A stretch of 64,000 nt of DNA from Tsuneonella flava (GTDB lineage Bacteria; Pseudomonadota; Alphaproteobacteria; Sphingomonadales; Sphingomonadaceae), in NCBI RefSeq assembly GCF_002870965.1, contig NZ_PHSO01000004.1, positions 434,001 through 498,000 on the forward strand. Reading direction: 5' to 3'. The position numbers were made by a program, and so were the translations under genes. The notes beneath the pieces are model-generated. The model was not told where the DNA came from. It did no database searches and saw only the letters and a list, made by a program, of their open reading frames with translations. Shown piece after piece: positions 53,007-61,893 of the stretch (position 1 is its first letter; every line of letters begins with the position of its first letter).

Positions 53007-54560
53007 TCAGTCGAGCGCCTTGACGATTTCCTCGACCATCTTCTTGGCATCGCTCAGCAACATCGTCGTCTGGTTCATATAGAACACATCGTTATCGACC
53101 CCGGCATAGCCCACGCCGCCCATGCTGCGTTTGATGAAGAACACCTGCTTCGCCTTGTCCACATCGAACACCGGCATTCCGTAAATCGGGGATGATTTGT
53201 CGGTCTTGGCCGCGGGGTTCACCACGTCATTCGCACCGATGATGAAGGCGACATCGGCAGTCGCGAATTCGCTGTTGATGTCTTCCAGCTCGAACACTTC
53301 GTCGTATGGCACGTTTGCCTCTGCCAGCAGCACGTTCATATGCCCCGGCATACGCCCTGCAACCGGGTGGATGGCGTATTTCACCTCAACACCCTTCTCT
53401 TTCAGCACATCGCCCATCTCGCGCAAGGCGTGCTGCGCCTGTGCCACGGCCATGCCATAGCCGGGGATGATGATGACCTTTTCCGCCTGTTCCAGCATGA
53501 AGGCGGCATCGTCGGCACTGCCCTGCTTATACGGACGCTGCTCGCCACCGGCAGCGCTGCCGCCGGAGCTGTCTTCCGCGCCGAAGCCGCCTGCGATAAC
53601 GCTGATGAAACTGCGGTTCATCGCCCGGCACATGATATAGCTGAGAATCGCACCGGACGATCCGACCAATGCACCTGTGACGATCATCGCGGTGTTGTGC
53701 AACGTGAAGCCCATCGCCGCCGCCGCCCAGCCGGAATAGCTGTTCAGCATCGACACCACGACGGGCATATCCGCGCCGCCGATAGGGATAATCAGCAGGA
53801 AGCCGATGGCAAAGGCCAGGCCGAGCACGACCCAGAAAATCCACCCCTCGCCCGCCCCGGCAAAAGGCTGCATGGTATAGAGCGCAGTCAGCACAATAAT
53901 CGCCAGCAGGGTGCCGAGGTTGATGACATGCCGCGCGGGCAGCATGATCGGCGCGCCGCTCATATTCCCGTTCAGCTTGGCAAAGGCGATCACCGATCCG
54001 CTGAACGTGATCGCCCCAATGGCCGCGCCCAACACCATCTCCACCCGACTGACGGCCAGAATACTGCCTGTCGCGTCGAGAATGCCGAACGATCCGGGAT
54101 TAAGGAATGCCGCCGCTGCCACCAGCACAGCGGCAAGGCCGACAAGGCTGTGAAACGCCGCGACAAGTTGCGGCATCGCCGTCATCGCAATCCGCCGTGC
54201 GATCACGAACCCGACTGCGCCACCGATGGCAATGGCAATCGCGATTTCCCAGATATTGGCGACCGAATGGGTGACCAGCGTCGTCACCACTGCGATCAAC
54301 ATACCCGCCATGCCGAACCGGTTGCCCCGGCGGCTAGTGGCCGGGCTGGATAGCCCGCGCAATGCAAGGATAAAGAACACCCCGGCGACGAGATAAGCCA
54401 GCGCCACCCACGGGTTGACCGATTGCCCCTCGGCCCCGGCGGCATAGGCCGGTGTTGAAACAGACAGAGCCAGCGCAGCGCCTACAGTCGCTGTGATCCG
54501 GGACTTGATCCGATTACCGAACTCAGAGCGATGGCCTGTTGCGGAGAATAGCGAATCCAT
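53007..54560 (-). CDS. pntB: NAD(P) transhydrogenase subunit beta
   Basis: PntB carries the proton-conducting membrane helices (dII) and the NADP(H)-binding domain (dIII) of the transhydrogenase. The 517 residues include nine or so membrane helices and the dIII motifs VIIIPGYGMAVAQAQHAL, HPVAGRMPGHMNVLLAEANVPYD, and FIIGANDVVNPAA. The N-terminal 45 residues (with a signal-like AYAAGAE) are longer than in E. coli. The ATG overlaps the pntA2 stop by one base. Confidence 0.95.
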   Translation of the reverse strand: MDSLFSATGHRSEFGNRIKSRITATVGAALALSVSTPAYAAGAEGQSVNPWVALAYLVAGVFFILALRGLSSPATSRRGNRFGMAGMLIAVVTTLVTHSVANIWEIAIAIAIGGAVGFVIARRIAMTAMPQLVAAFHSLVGLAAVLVAAAAFLNPGSFGILDATGSILAVSRVEMVLGAAIGAITFSGSVIAFAKLNGNMSGAPIMLPARHVINLGTLLAIIVLTALYTMQPFAGAGEGWIFWVVLGLAFAIGFLLIIPIGGADMPVVVSMLNSYSGWAAAAMGFTLHNTAMIVTGALVGSSGAILSYIMCRAMNRSFISVIAGGFGAEDSSGGSAAGGEQRPYKQGSADDAAFMLEQAEKVIIIPGYGMAVAQAQHALREMGDVLKEKGVEVKYAIHPVAGRMPGHMNVLLAEANVPYDEVFELEDINSEFATADVAFIIGANDVVNPAAKTDKSSPIYGMPVFDVDKAKQVFFIKRSMGGVGYAGVDNDVFYMNQTTMLLSDAKKMVEEIVKALD

Positions 54561-54844
54561 CACTTCTTCTCCTTCTTCTTGTACATCGCCAGCATCCGCT
54601 CGGTCACAGCGAAGCCGCCGAATATATTGACGCTGGCCAGTACAACCGCCGCCAGACCCAGCCACTTGGCCCCTGGCACCTCCGCTGCCGCCGATGCGAT
54701 CAGCGCACCGACTATGATGACGCTCGAAATCGCATTGGTCACCGCCATCAATGGCGTGTGCAGCGCAGGCGTGACCGACCAGACGACGTAGTACCCCACG
54801 AAGCAGGCCAGCACGAAAATCGACAGAATGGATATGAAGTCCAT
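54560..54844 (-). CDS. pntAB: NAD(P) transhydrogenase subunit alpha part 2
   Basis: This 94-residue membrane protein is the C-terminal half of PntA, split off as a separate gene in many alphaproteobacteria. It has three hydrophobic segments and the conserved PALHTPLMAVTNAISSVIIVGAL region and VNIFGGFAVTERMLAMYKKK end. It overlaps pntB by one base. The 5' side is separated from pntA1 by a 246-bp repeat-bearing gap. Confidence 0.94.
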   Translation of the reverse strand: MDFISILSIFVLACFVGYYVVWSVTPALHTPLMAVTNAISSVIIVGALIASAAAEVPGAKWLGLAAVVLASVNIFGGFAVTERMLAMYKKKEKK

Positions 54845-54865
54845 TAACGGATGGCTCCTGCTGAT

Positions 54866-55065
54866 CCTCCCCCACCGGGGGAGGTGGCAGCCGCCTCAGC
54901 GGCTGACGGATGGGGATTATCGACCCAATAGCGCACTATCGAATCTGCAATGACCGACGCATCACGTGAGACCGCCTTTGCGGTTTGGAGGGATTGCAGA
55001 GTGCAGTTCTTCACTTCGCCTCCTCCGTCAGCGCGACGCGCTGCCACCTCCCCCGATGATGGAGG
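54866..55065. repeat. Inverted pair of REP-like repeats (family C) between pntA1 and pntA2
   Basis: Copy 1 (54866-54915) contains CGGGGGAGGTGGCAGCCGC and a hairpin CAGCCGC-ctca-GCGGCTG (54888-54905). Copy 2 (55019-55065) is the opposite orientation with the hairpin CAGCGCG-t-CGCGCTG. The outer conserved ends match while the stems differ but remain paired. The spacer of about 100 bp has no recognised gene. Confidence 0.75.
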
Positions 55066-55090
55066 AATACCGCACTTTCAGACGCCTCCC

Positions 55091-56212
55091 TCAACCCTGC
55101 AACCTCTCGCTGACAACCGCCCCGCCTTTGGTCAGGCGCACGGCATCGCCGATCTCGTCGTCCAGAGTGACAGTGCCCGCGTCCTTGTCCCAGAAGGCGG
55201 AGAGGAAGTTGAACAGATTGCGCGCGAACAGCGCAGAGGCATCTGCCGCCAGCATCGCGGGCGTGTTGGCATAACCGATGATCTTCACGCCATGCTTTTC
55301 CACCACCTCGTCCGCAACGGAGCCTTCGACATTGCCGCCTTGTGCAACGGCCAGATCGAAGATCACGCTGCCAGGTTTCATGCTGGCAACCTGCGCGTCG
55401 GAAATCAGGCGCGGCGCGGCGCGGCCGGGGATCAGCGCGGTGGTGATGACGATATCCTGTTTGGCGATATGGCCCGATACCAGTTCGGCCTGCGCCTTCT
55501 GGTATTCTTCGCTCATTTCGGTGGCATAGCCGCCGCTGCCTTCGCCTTCGATTCCGGCCACGCTTTCGACGAAAATCGGCTTAGCACCCAGCGACTGTAT
55601 CTGTTCCTTCGTCGCGCTACGCACGTCGGTTGCGGAAACCTGCGCGCCCAGCCGTTTGGCCGTGGCAATCGCCTGCAACCCGGCGACACCGACACCCATC
55701 ACGAACACCCGCGCGGCCTGAACCGTGCCGGCGGCGGTCATCATCATCGGAAACGCACGGCCATATGTATCGGCGGCAGCGATCACCGCCTTGTATCCGG
55801 CAAGGTTGGACTGGCTGGAAAGCACGTCCATGCTCTGCGCGCGGGTAATGCGAGGCATGAACTCCATGCTCAACGCTTCCAGCCCGGCGCTGGCATAGGC
55901 ATCGACACGCGCACGGTTGCCGAACGGGTCGAACGTAGCGGCGACCATTGCGCCGGGTTTCACCCTGGCAAGGGCACCCGGATCGGGCGCCTGCACACCA
56001 AGGACGATATCTGCACCCTTCAGCACCTGCTCCGCCGGGCCAAGCTCGGCCCCGGCATCAGAATAGGCAGCATCGGTGATGGAGGCAGTTTGCCCGGCGC
56101 CCTGTTCAACCGCGACGACAGCACCCAATCCCATGAACTTCTTCACGGTTTCAGGTGTGACCGCGACGCGGGTTTCACCCGGCGCAGTCTCCTTGAGGAC
56201 AGCTATCCGCAA
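55091..56212 (-). CDS. pntAA: NAD(P) transhydrogenase subunit alpha part 1
   Basis: This subunit binds NAD(H) and passes hydride to the membrane part. The 373 residues show IAVLKETAPGETRVAVTPE at the start, VFVMGVGVAGLQAIATAKRLGA (Rossmann loop), TALIPGRAAPRLI, and GVKIIGYANTPAMLAADAS. The start is placed at a TTG at 56212, which gives the usual MKIAVLKE-like N-terminus 8 bp after the cox subunit IV gene; no ATG or GTG is well placed. Confidence 0.92.
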   Translation of the reverse strand: MRIAVLKETAPGETRVAVTPETVKKFMGLGAVVAVEQGAGQTASITDAAYSDAGAELGPAEQVLKGADIVLGVQAPDPGALARVKPGAMVAATFDPFGNRARVDAYASAGLEALSMEFMPRITRAQSMDVLSSQSNLAGYKAVIAAADTYGRAFPMMMTAAGTVQAARVFVMGVGVAGLQAIATAKRLGAQVSATDVRSATKEQIQSLGAKPIFVESVAGIEGEGSGGYATEMSEEYQKAQAELVSGHIAKQDIVITTALIPGRAAPRLISDAQVASMKPGSVIFDLAVAQGGNVEGSVADEVVEKHGVKIIGYANTPAMLAADASALFARNLFNFLSAFWDKDAGTVTLDDEIGDAVRLTKGGAVVSERLQG

Positions 56213-56220
56213 GGCGGCGA

Positions 56221-56346
56221 TCAGCTTGCGATCGCTAGAACGACCAGCGCGACGATGACGATCAACACCGGAACAGTAACCTTCAACAGACCGATGAAGC
56301 TGTCGTAAGTCCCCTCGTGTTCCTTCATTTCGTTTGCAGATGTCAT
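56221..56346 (-). CDS. aa3-type cytochrome c oxidase subunit IV (small)
   Basis: This 41-residue protein (MTSANEMKEHEGTYDSFIG, then a single membrane helix) matches the small bacterial aa3-oxidase subunit IV family (PF07835 type), which packs against the oxidase core. The conserved NxMKxHExTYxxFI pattern is clear. The gene is upstream of pntAA on the same strand and ends 8 bp before its TTG start, away from the main oxidase operon. It is shorter than usual ORF-length cut-offs. Confidence 0.85.
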   Translation of the reverse strand: MTSANEMKEHEGTYDSFIGLLKVTVPVLIVIVALVVLAIAS

Positions 56347-56500
56347 TTTGATCCGAACCCCTGTTATAGGCAAACTCTCTTTCCCGCTTCCTATCGGACG
56401 CGTGCCGCTGGCTCAAGCCCCGTCGCATCAGCCTTAATCTCGCCTTTACTTGCTTGGGGTAAAGCGGGCATTCGTACCAGAACGGGACAGTCGGGGAACT

Positions 56501-57922
56501 ATGTCACACGGCGCAGAACGCCTTTTGATGCTGATTGACGATGAACCGGCGCAGAGCCGGTTGATCAGCGCGCTCGCCGCCCGTGAGGGCTGGCGCACGA
56601 TCGTCGTGACCGATTCGGAAAGCGCCATCGCAACCCTTGGCACGCGCCAGGGGATGCAGCTTTCCGCGATCATCCTCGACCAATGGGTGCCGGGCGACAA
56701 TGCCTGCAGCCTGATCGAAGAGCTTAAGGCCCGCCGCCCCGGACTGCCGGTATTGATGCTGACCACCAGTTCCAGCCCATTGCTGGCGGTGGAGGCGATG
56801 CGCGCAGGTGCCACCGATTACCTCATTAAACCGGTCGCGCCCGACCGTCTGATGCAGGCCCTCCGCAGTGCGACCCGGCAGGAAGCTCCGCGCGACGAAC
56901 TGCAACCGCTGACCGAGAAGATGGGCACCGTGCTCGACTTCGACGCGATGGTCGGCACCGCGCCGATGTTCCGTGCCGCTCTCGCCAAAGCTGCCAAGGC
57001 CGCGCGTGGCCACGGCAACGTGCTGATCGAAGGGGAGAACGGCACCGGCAAGGAGATGCTGCTGCGCGCGATGCACGCGGCCAGCCCGCGTTCGAAGGCT
57101 CCGTTCCGGCTCATCAACGCGCGTGGCATTCCAGCCCATTCCATCGAATCGGTGCTGTTCGGCCATGAGAAAGGCGCATTTCCCGGTGCGTTCGAACGGC
57201 AGATGGGCGCATTGCAGTTCTGCGATGGCGGCACACTGGTGATCGACGAAGTCGACCGGCTCGACATGGCAATGCAGGCCAAGCTGGCCGAAACGCTGGC
57301 CACCGGGGTGGTTCGTCCCGTTGGTGCCAAGCACGGTTTCCGCATCGATGTGCGGGTGCTGAGCGCAAGCAACCTGCCGCTGATCGATGCGAAGAACGCG
57401 GGTTATTTCCACCCCGCCCTGCTCGAACAGCTTGGCGCGACGCGCATTGCGCTGCCCGCCTTGCGTGACCGGGCGGGCGATATCCCCGCCCTCTCGCGCT
57501 ATTTCCTGACGCGGATCGGTGAACAACCGGGCCTTCGTACGCTGACGATAACCGACAGCGCACTGTCGCTGCTATCGGCATACGACTGGCCGGGCAACGT
57601 GCGCCAATTGCAACAGGTGCTGTTCCGCGCTGCCGTGTTCTGTGACGGCGATGCGCTGACCGCCGCCAGCTTCCCGCAACTGACCGAGATTCTGGGCAGC
57701 GAGTTCGACGATCAGCGAGACCCGCGACAGGAAGGCGTGGGCGTGATGCTCTACACCGACGATGGTAACCTGCGCCCGCTGGAAGAGATCGAGGCCGATG
57801 TGATCCGGCTGGCCATTGGCCACTATCGCGGGCGAATGACCGAAGTGGCCCGGCGGCTGGGGATCGGACGTTCGACGCTCTACCGCAAGTTAGGCGATCT
57901 GGGGATCGACAACGCTGCATAG
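56501..57922 (+). CDS. Response regulator with AAA+ (NtrC-like) domain lacking a canonical GAFTGA motif
   Basis: This 473-residue regulator has a receiver domain with Asp13/Asp14, phosphoacceptor Asp60 and Lys110; an AAA+ domain with Walker A GENGTGKE (178-185) and Walker B TLVIDE (245-250); and a C-terminal Fis-type helix-turn-helix (MTEVARRLGIGRSTLYRKL). The sigma-54-contacting loop reads GAFPGA at 225-230, with Thr replaced by Pro, so sigma-54 activation is doubtful and it may act with sigma-70 promoters or as a repressor. No sensor kinase gene is adjacent. The ATG at 56501 follows GGGGA. Confidence 0.88.
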   Translation: MSHGAERLLMLIDDEPAQSRLISALAAREGWRTIVVTDSESAIATLGTRQGMQLSAIILDQWVPGDNACSLIEELKARRPGLPVLMLTTSSSPLLAVEAMRAGATDYLIKPVAPDRLMQALRSATRQEAPRDELQPLTEKMGTVLDFDAMVGTAPMFRAALAKAAKAARGHGNVLIEGENGTGKEMLLRAMHAASPRSKAPFRLINARGIPAHSIESVLFGHEKGAFPGAFERQMGALQFCDGGTLVIDEVDRLDMAMQAKLAETLATGVVRPVGAKHGFRIDVRVLSASNLPLIDAKNAGYFHPALLEQLGATRIALPALRDRAGDIPALSRYFLTRIGEQPGLRTLTITDSALSLLSAYDWPGNVRQLQQVLFRAAVFCDGDALTAASFPQLTEILGSEFDDQRDPRQEGVGVMLYTDDGNLRPLEEIEADVIRLAIGHYRGRMTEVARRLGIGRSTLYRKLGDLGIDNAA

Positions 57923-58250
57923 TGGCGGTCCGGTTGCACTGTCGGTTCACGGAGACATGGACCGCTCCTTCAAGTTTTGAAAGTGTGACTTTCGGCCTCC
58001 AAAATCGCAACTCCGCGCAGCAAGTACCTGTGTTCACGACCATTTCCGTGGTCCAAACGTGGAACGCGGCATCGTCACGATGTGGCTTTCACTTTTTGCC
58101 GGATTGCGCTGCCGGATCGCACTGTTTCAAAACCTCCATTCCCCCTGCGATTGCGCCGCGCGAAACGCAGCGCCGACCGGCAAAGTGCCACGGTGCATAT
58201 CGTGTAGGAAAACCGTTTCGCCGCCCGCTCTGCTCCGCTAGATTGCGAGG
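57923..58250. other. Intergenic interval without recognised feature
   Basis: About 330 bp between the response regulator and the SDR gene show no gene, repeat or clear promoter beyond the immediate ribosome site of the next gene. Confidence 0.5.
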
Positions 58251-59036
58251 ATGACAGACACGAACCATCCGGGTGCCGCCAACCCCCTCGACTTTTCCGG
58301 CAAGACCGCGCTCGTCACCGGGGCAGGATCGGGCATCGGCGCGGCCACCGCCCGATGGCTGGCCGATCATGGCATTGCGAAGCTGCATCTGGTCGATGTC
58401 GATCCGGCAGGATTGGAGGCGCTCGCCCTGCACTGCGAAGTCGAACATCATGTGCACGACGTGTCCGATCCACAGTTCTGGGGCGGGTTCGAGCGCAGCG
58501 TAGGCAAACTCGATCACGCGCTGGTCAACGCCGGAATCGGCAGTGCAGGCCCGATCGCGGAGCAGAGTTTCGAGGAATGGCGCCGCGTGATGGCAATCAA
58601 CCTCGATGGCGCGTTCCTGACGCTGGCCGCCGTGCTGCGCCTGATGCGCGCCAATGGCGGCGGCAGCGCGGTCGTCACCAGTTCGATAACGGCAATTAAG
58701 CCGGTGGCCGGGATTGGCGCTTATGGCGTGGCCAAGGCCGGTGTGGCGCACATGGCGCGGATCGCCGCAGCAGAAAACGCCCGGCACAATATCCGCGTGA
58801 ACGCCATCGCGCCCGGTGGGGTCGATACCAATATCTGGAACAGCGGAGAGGCTTTTCAACAAGCGGTGGCCACGCACGGGCGCGATGCTGCGATTGCTGC
58901 GATGGGCGCGGATACCCCGCGTGGCCGTTTCGCCACGCCCGACGAACTGGCCTGCGACATCGGCTATCTGCTGTCCGACATGGCGGCCAATGTTACCGGC
59001 ACCGTTCTGGTGAGCGACGGGGGCTATTCGCTGTAG
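58251..59036 (+). CDS. SDR-family oxidoreductase
   Basis: This 261-residue classical SDR has TGAGSGIG near residue 24, the NAG of NNAG as VNAGIG, Ser in VVTSSITAIK, and Tyr/Lys in YGVAKAG. The C-terminus VLVSDGGYSL is standard. Upstream residues DVDPAGLEA point to NAD(H) rather than NADP(H) because Asp follows the second strand. The substrate is unknown. It stands alone, with the preceding gene 328 bp away and a repeat after it. Confidence 0.88.
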   Translation: MTDTNHPGAANPLDFSGKTALVTGAGSGIGAATARWLADHGIAKLHLVDVDPAGLEALALHCEVEHHVHDVSDPQFWGGFERSVGKLDHALVNAGIGSAGPIAEQSFEEWRRVMAINLDGAFLTLAAVLRLMRANGGGSAVVTSSITAIKPVAGIGAYGVAKAGVAHMARIAAAENARHNIRVNAIAPGGVDTNIWNSGEAFQQAVATHGRDAAIAAMGADTPRGRFATPDELACDIGYLLSDMAANVTGTVLVSDGGYSL

Positions 59037-59119
59037 CTATATGAAAGGATGATCATCTCCGGGGGCGCCGAGCCGGAATAGCGCAAGCGGGAACACCGTA
59101 TCACCCGACCATCCTCTTC

Positions 59120-59160
59120 CCTCGTCATTGCGAGGAGCCGCAGGCGACGTGGCAACCCAT
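59120..59160. repeat. Interspersed repeat, family A (copy 7)
   Basis: It reads ccctcgtcattgcgaggagc, then cgcaggcgacgtggcaaccca, in the opposite orientation to copy 2. It is the only repeat in the gap between the SDR and hemerythrin genes. Confidence 0.7.
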
Positions 59161-59264
59161 AGCCCGCCCCGGCAGCATCATCCACAAGCGCCGGATCGGG
59201 CATTCGGAACCACAGCACTGGAATTCCGTTCATTCGGCAAGCACCGAATAACGAAGGGGATTTT

Positions 59265-59792
59265 ATGGATATCGTCGATTGCATTCTTGCCGACCACGAC
59301 CGCCAGCGTCGCATGTTCGCCGCGTTGGACGAAGCGCGCGGCGATGAGAACAGCGATAAGGATACGCTGGACAAGATATTTAATCGCCTTCGCAACTTCC
59401 TCGAAGCCCATGCGGAGGCAGAAGAGCTCTATTTCTACCCACGGCTGCTGCAACTGGGCGACGGCGCGCTCGATTCCGACAGTGCGGAAGAAACCACCGA
59501 CGATGCGATCGACGATCACAACAAGATCGCCGAAGCCGCCGAAGCCGCGAAGAAGGAGAAGGTCGGTTCGGACGCATGGTGGAAATGCGTCGATAAGACC
59601 AACCTTCAGAACTCCAAGCATATGAGCGAGGAAGAGCGTCAGGGCCTGACCGATTTCCGTCGCAGAGTGCCATTGAAGGAACGCGTGCAGCTCGGCCTCA
59701 AATACCTCGCCTTCGAATCGCACCATTCGGGCGAATACGAACGCGAAGAGAAAGACCCGGAAGAATACATCGAGGAAAACGAGGCCGCCTGA
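59265..59792 (+). CDS. Hemerythrin HHE domain protein
   Basis: This 175-residue all-helical protein has the hemerythrin metal ligand pattern: His in LADHDRQRRMF, HAEAEELYFYPRL, DDHNKIAEAA, and a late pair in ESHHSGEYE. Such proteins bind a di-iron centre and may sense or store oxygen or protect against oxidative or nitrosative stress. Its role here is not known. It begins 104 bp past a family A repeat and is followed by a strong terminator. Confidence 0.88.
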   Translation: MDIVDCILADHDRQRRMFAALDEARGDENSDKDTLDKIFNRLRNFLEAHAEAEELYFYPRLLQLGDGALDSDSAEETTDDAIDDHNKIAEAAEAAKKEKVGSDAWWKCVDKTNLQNSKHMSEEERQGLTDFRRRVPLKERVQLGLKYLAFESHHSGEYEREEKDPEEYIEENEAA

Positions 59793-59810
59793 TCAAATAC
59801 ACAGTTCAGA

Positions 59811-59834
59811 GAGGGAGGATACGCCTCCCTCTTA
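59811..59834 (+). terminator. Terminator after the hemerythrin gene
   Basis: AGAGGGAGG-atacg-CCTCCCTCT forms a perfect 9-bp stem 18 bp past the stop, followed by a short TATT stretch. Confidence 0.75.
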
Positions 59835-59990
59835 TTGGCAGTTTGCGAGAAACTTCAAAACGACATCGCTATATTAATATATTTTTTATCGATTTAACCC
59901 GCTAATTGATTTGCGATAAGGTGGCGTCGTTGAAAAACGGCACCCGAACAATGGCCACAACCGGCCTCAGGATTCGGGAAGTACTCAATC

Positions 59991-60734
59991 GTGAAAATGC
60001 CTCTGCCCGCCGTCATTGCGGCCATCCTTACCTTTGGCTGCGCCAGTTCTGCCTCTGCCGAGACAAGCGGCGAACGGGACTGGCATTATCGCGATGGTGA
60101 AACAGCGGAAAACTGGTCTGCCGCCAATCCCCGTTATGCAATGTGCGATCGGGGCACGATGCAATCGCCCATCGACCTGAGCGCAGTCGCCACGCGCGGT
60201 ACAGCGCGCTTCGCCGCCGCTTATGGCCCCGCCATTGCGAAGCTGACGGTCGGACCCGGCAAGGTGAAGGTCGCCGCCGACGAAGGCATGGGCCTGATCC
60301 ACGGGGGACGCCTGTTCCCACTCAGGCAAGTTCATTTCCACACTCCGGCCGAGCACAAAACCCACGGCAAACTCTATCCGCTCGCCGCGCATTTCGTCCA
60401 TGCGACCGACGATGGCGAGTTGACTGTTCTGGGCGTGACGTTCGAAGCGGGCGCGGCAAATCCCGCTCTGCAGACAATACTCGACGCGGCGACTAACGGG
60501 GCAGACAATGTCGAACTCGATTTCGCACAACTGGCGCCGCGCGATCCGGCGGTCTATCGCTACATGGGCTCGCTCACCACCCCTCCGTGCAGCGAAGGGG
60601 TGAACTGGTTCGTTGCTGACACCGTGATGACCGCCAGCCAGGAACAGATTGCCGCGATGACCGATCGACTGGGCACCAGCAACCGATCGCTGCAACCACT
60701 CAACGGCCGTCTGGTTCTCGCGCCGGAGAATTGA
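59991..60734 (+). CDS. Alpha-class carbonic anhydrase, exported
   Basis: This 247-residue enzyme hydrates CO2 to bicarbonate. A signal peptide (about residues 1-23, ending SASA) places it in the periplasm. The zinc ligands are His115 and His117 (QVHFHTPAEH) and His134 (AAHFVHA). The QSPIDL motif near residue 58 and the TTPPCSEGV turn, which with Cys52 may form the usual disulfide, are present. The GTG at 59991 follows GGAAG. Its neighbours have unrelated functions. Confidence 0.92.
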   Translation: MKMPLPAVIAAILTFGCASSASAETSGERDWHYRDGETAENWSAANPRYAMCDRGTMQSPIDLSAVATRGTARFAAAYGPAIAKLTVGPGKVKVAADEGMGLIHGGRLFPLRQVHFHTPAEHKTHGKLYPLAAHFVHATDDGELTVLGVTFEAGAANPALQTILDAATNGADNVELDFAQLAPRDPAVYRYMGSLTTPPCSEGVNWFVADTVMTASQEQIAAMTDRLGTSNRSLQPLNGRLVLAPEN

Positions 60735-60777
60735 CGCTGGCGGTATTCGGTTCTGATCCGACGACTAGCGCAGCCAA

Positions 60778-61893
60778 TCAATCCCCCGGCAGGGCGGAGA
60801 AATCGGTCAGCGCGGCATCGCGCAGACCGCGCCACACATTGCGCGCCTGCACCGTTTCGAACACGTCGTGCACCCGCACGATCTGCACCCCGGCATCCAT
60901 CCCCTTGACCGCGAGCGCCACGCTGCCGCCTTGCCGCTGTTGAGCAGCAACCTCGTTGCTGAGCGCGCCGATCATCCTCTTGCGGCTGACGCCCAGCATG
61001 ATCGGCTGCCTCAGCGCATGGAACAGAGGCAGTGCATTGATAAGAATTAGGTTTTCCGCCAGCGACTTACCAAATCCAATGCCGGGATCGAGCACGATGT
61101 TCGCCCGCGCCACGCCGGCGGCCAGTGCCGCATCGCGCCGTTCGCGCAGCCAGTCGAACACATCGAACGCCACTGCGGCATAGTCGCCATCGGCATGGAG
61201 GTCTTCGCCCTCCCCCGGCGCATGCATCAGCACCACCGGGCAACCGCGCGCGGCGACCAGCTCCATGCTGCGCGGATCGTGGCGCAGAGCGGACACGTCG
61301 TTGATCATATGCGCCCCGCTGTCGAGCGCGGCCTCCATCACCGCGGCACGGCGGGTATCGACACTGATCGCCGCGCCCATCTGCGCGCAGTATTCGACCG
61401 CGGGGCGGACACGCTCAAGCTCGTCCCCCTCCCACACGGCAGGCGCGCCGGGGCGCGTGGATTCGCCGCCGATATCGACCATCGCCGCACCGGCTTCCAG
61501 CATCTGCGCCGCGTGGGCCGCGCCGTCTTCGGGCCGGTCGAGGAACTTGCCCCCGTCGGAGAAGCTGTCGGGCGTAACGTTGAGGATGCCCGCCACTTGC
61601 GGCTGATCGAGCCGGATCGTGCGCCCGCCCATCTGCAACGGCGGATGCGCCATCCGCAGATTGCTCCACTGCTCCTCCGCCTCTGCGCCCAGATCGGCCG
61701 GAAGCGCGGCGAAGGTATCGGCGGCCTCTGCCGGGCTGAACCGCAGGCGCTGGGTCACTTGCCCGCCCTGACGGACGATCGCGGCAAAGCGATGGGCATA
61801 GGCCAGCCCTCCGGCCAGCCGCACGGCATCGCCCTCCTCACTCTGCGGGCTATCGCAAAGGCCGATGGGCTGGAGGTAGATCTGCTGGCTCAT
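60778..61893 (-). CDS. folP: Dihydropteroate synthase
   Basis: FolP condenses dihydropterin pyrophosphate with p-aminobenzoate in folate synthesis. The TIM barrel (about residues 88-365) has AGILNVTPDSFSDGG, DIGGESTRPGA, ISVDTRRAAVMEAAL, MINDVSALR, and a late SRKRMIG. The N-terminal 85 residues are an extra region found in sphingomonad-like proteins. The 371 residues are longer than the E. coli enzyme (about 282). It is alone on the minus strand and faces the carbonic anhydrase gene. Confidence 0.95.
   Translation of the reverse strand: MSQQIYLQPIGLCDSPQSEEGDAVRLAGGLAYAHRFAAIVRQGGQVTQRLRFSPAEAADTFAALPADLGAEAEEQWSNLRMAHPPLQMGGRTIRLDQPQVAGILNVTPDSFSDGGKFLDRPEDGAAHAAQMLEAGAAMVDIGGESTRPGAPAVWEGDELERVRPAVEYCAQMGAAISVDTRRAAVMEAALDSGAHMINDVSALRHDPRSMELVAARGCPVVLMHAPGEGEDLHADGDYAAVAFDVFDWLRERRDAALAAGVARANIVLDPGIGFGKSLAENLILINALPLFHALRQPIMLGVSRKRMIGALSNEVAAQQRQGGSVALAVKGMDAGVQIVRVHDVFETVQARNVWRGLRDAALTDFSALPGD

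Noticed and set aside
54844-55047. Minus-strand open frame between pntA1 and pntA2
   Set aside because: It is made largely of the two inverted repeats; both ends read through repeat sequence and there is no family match.
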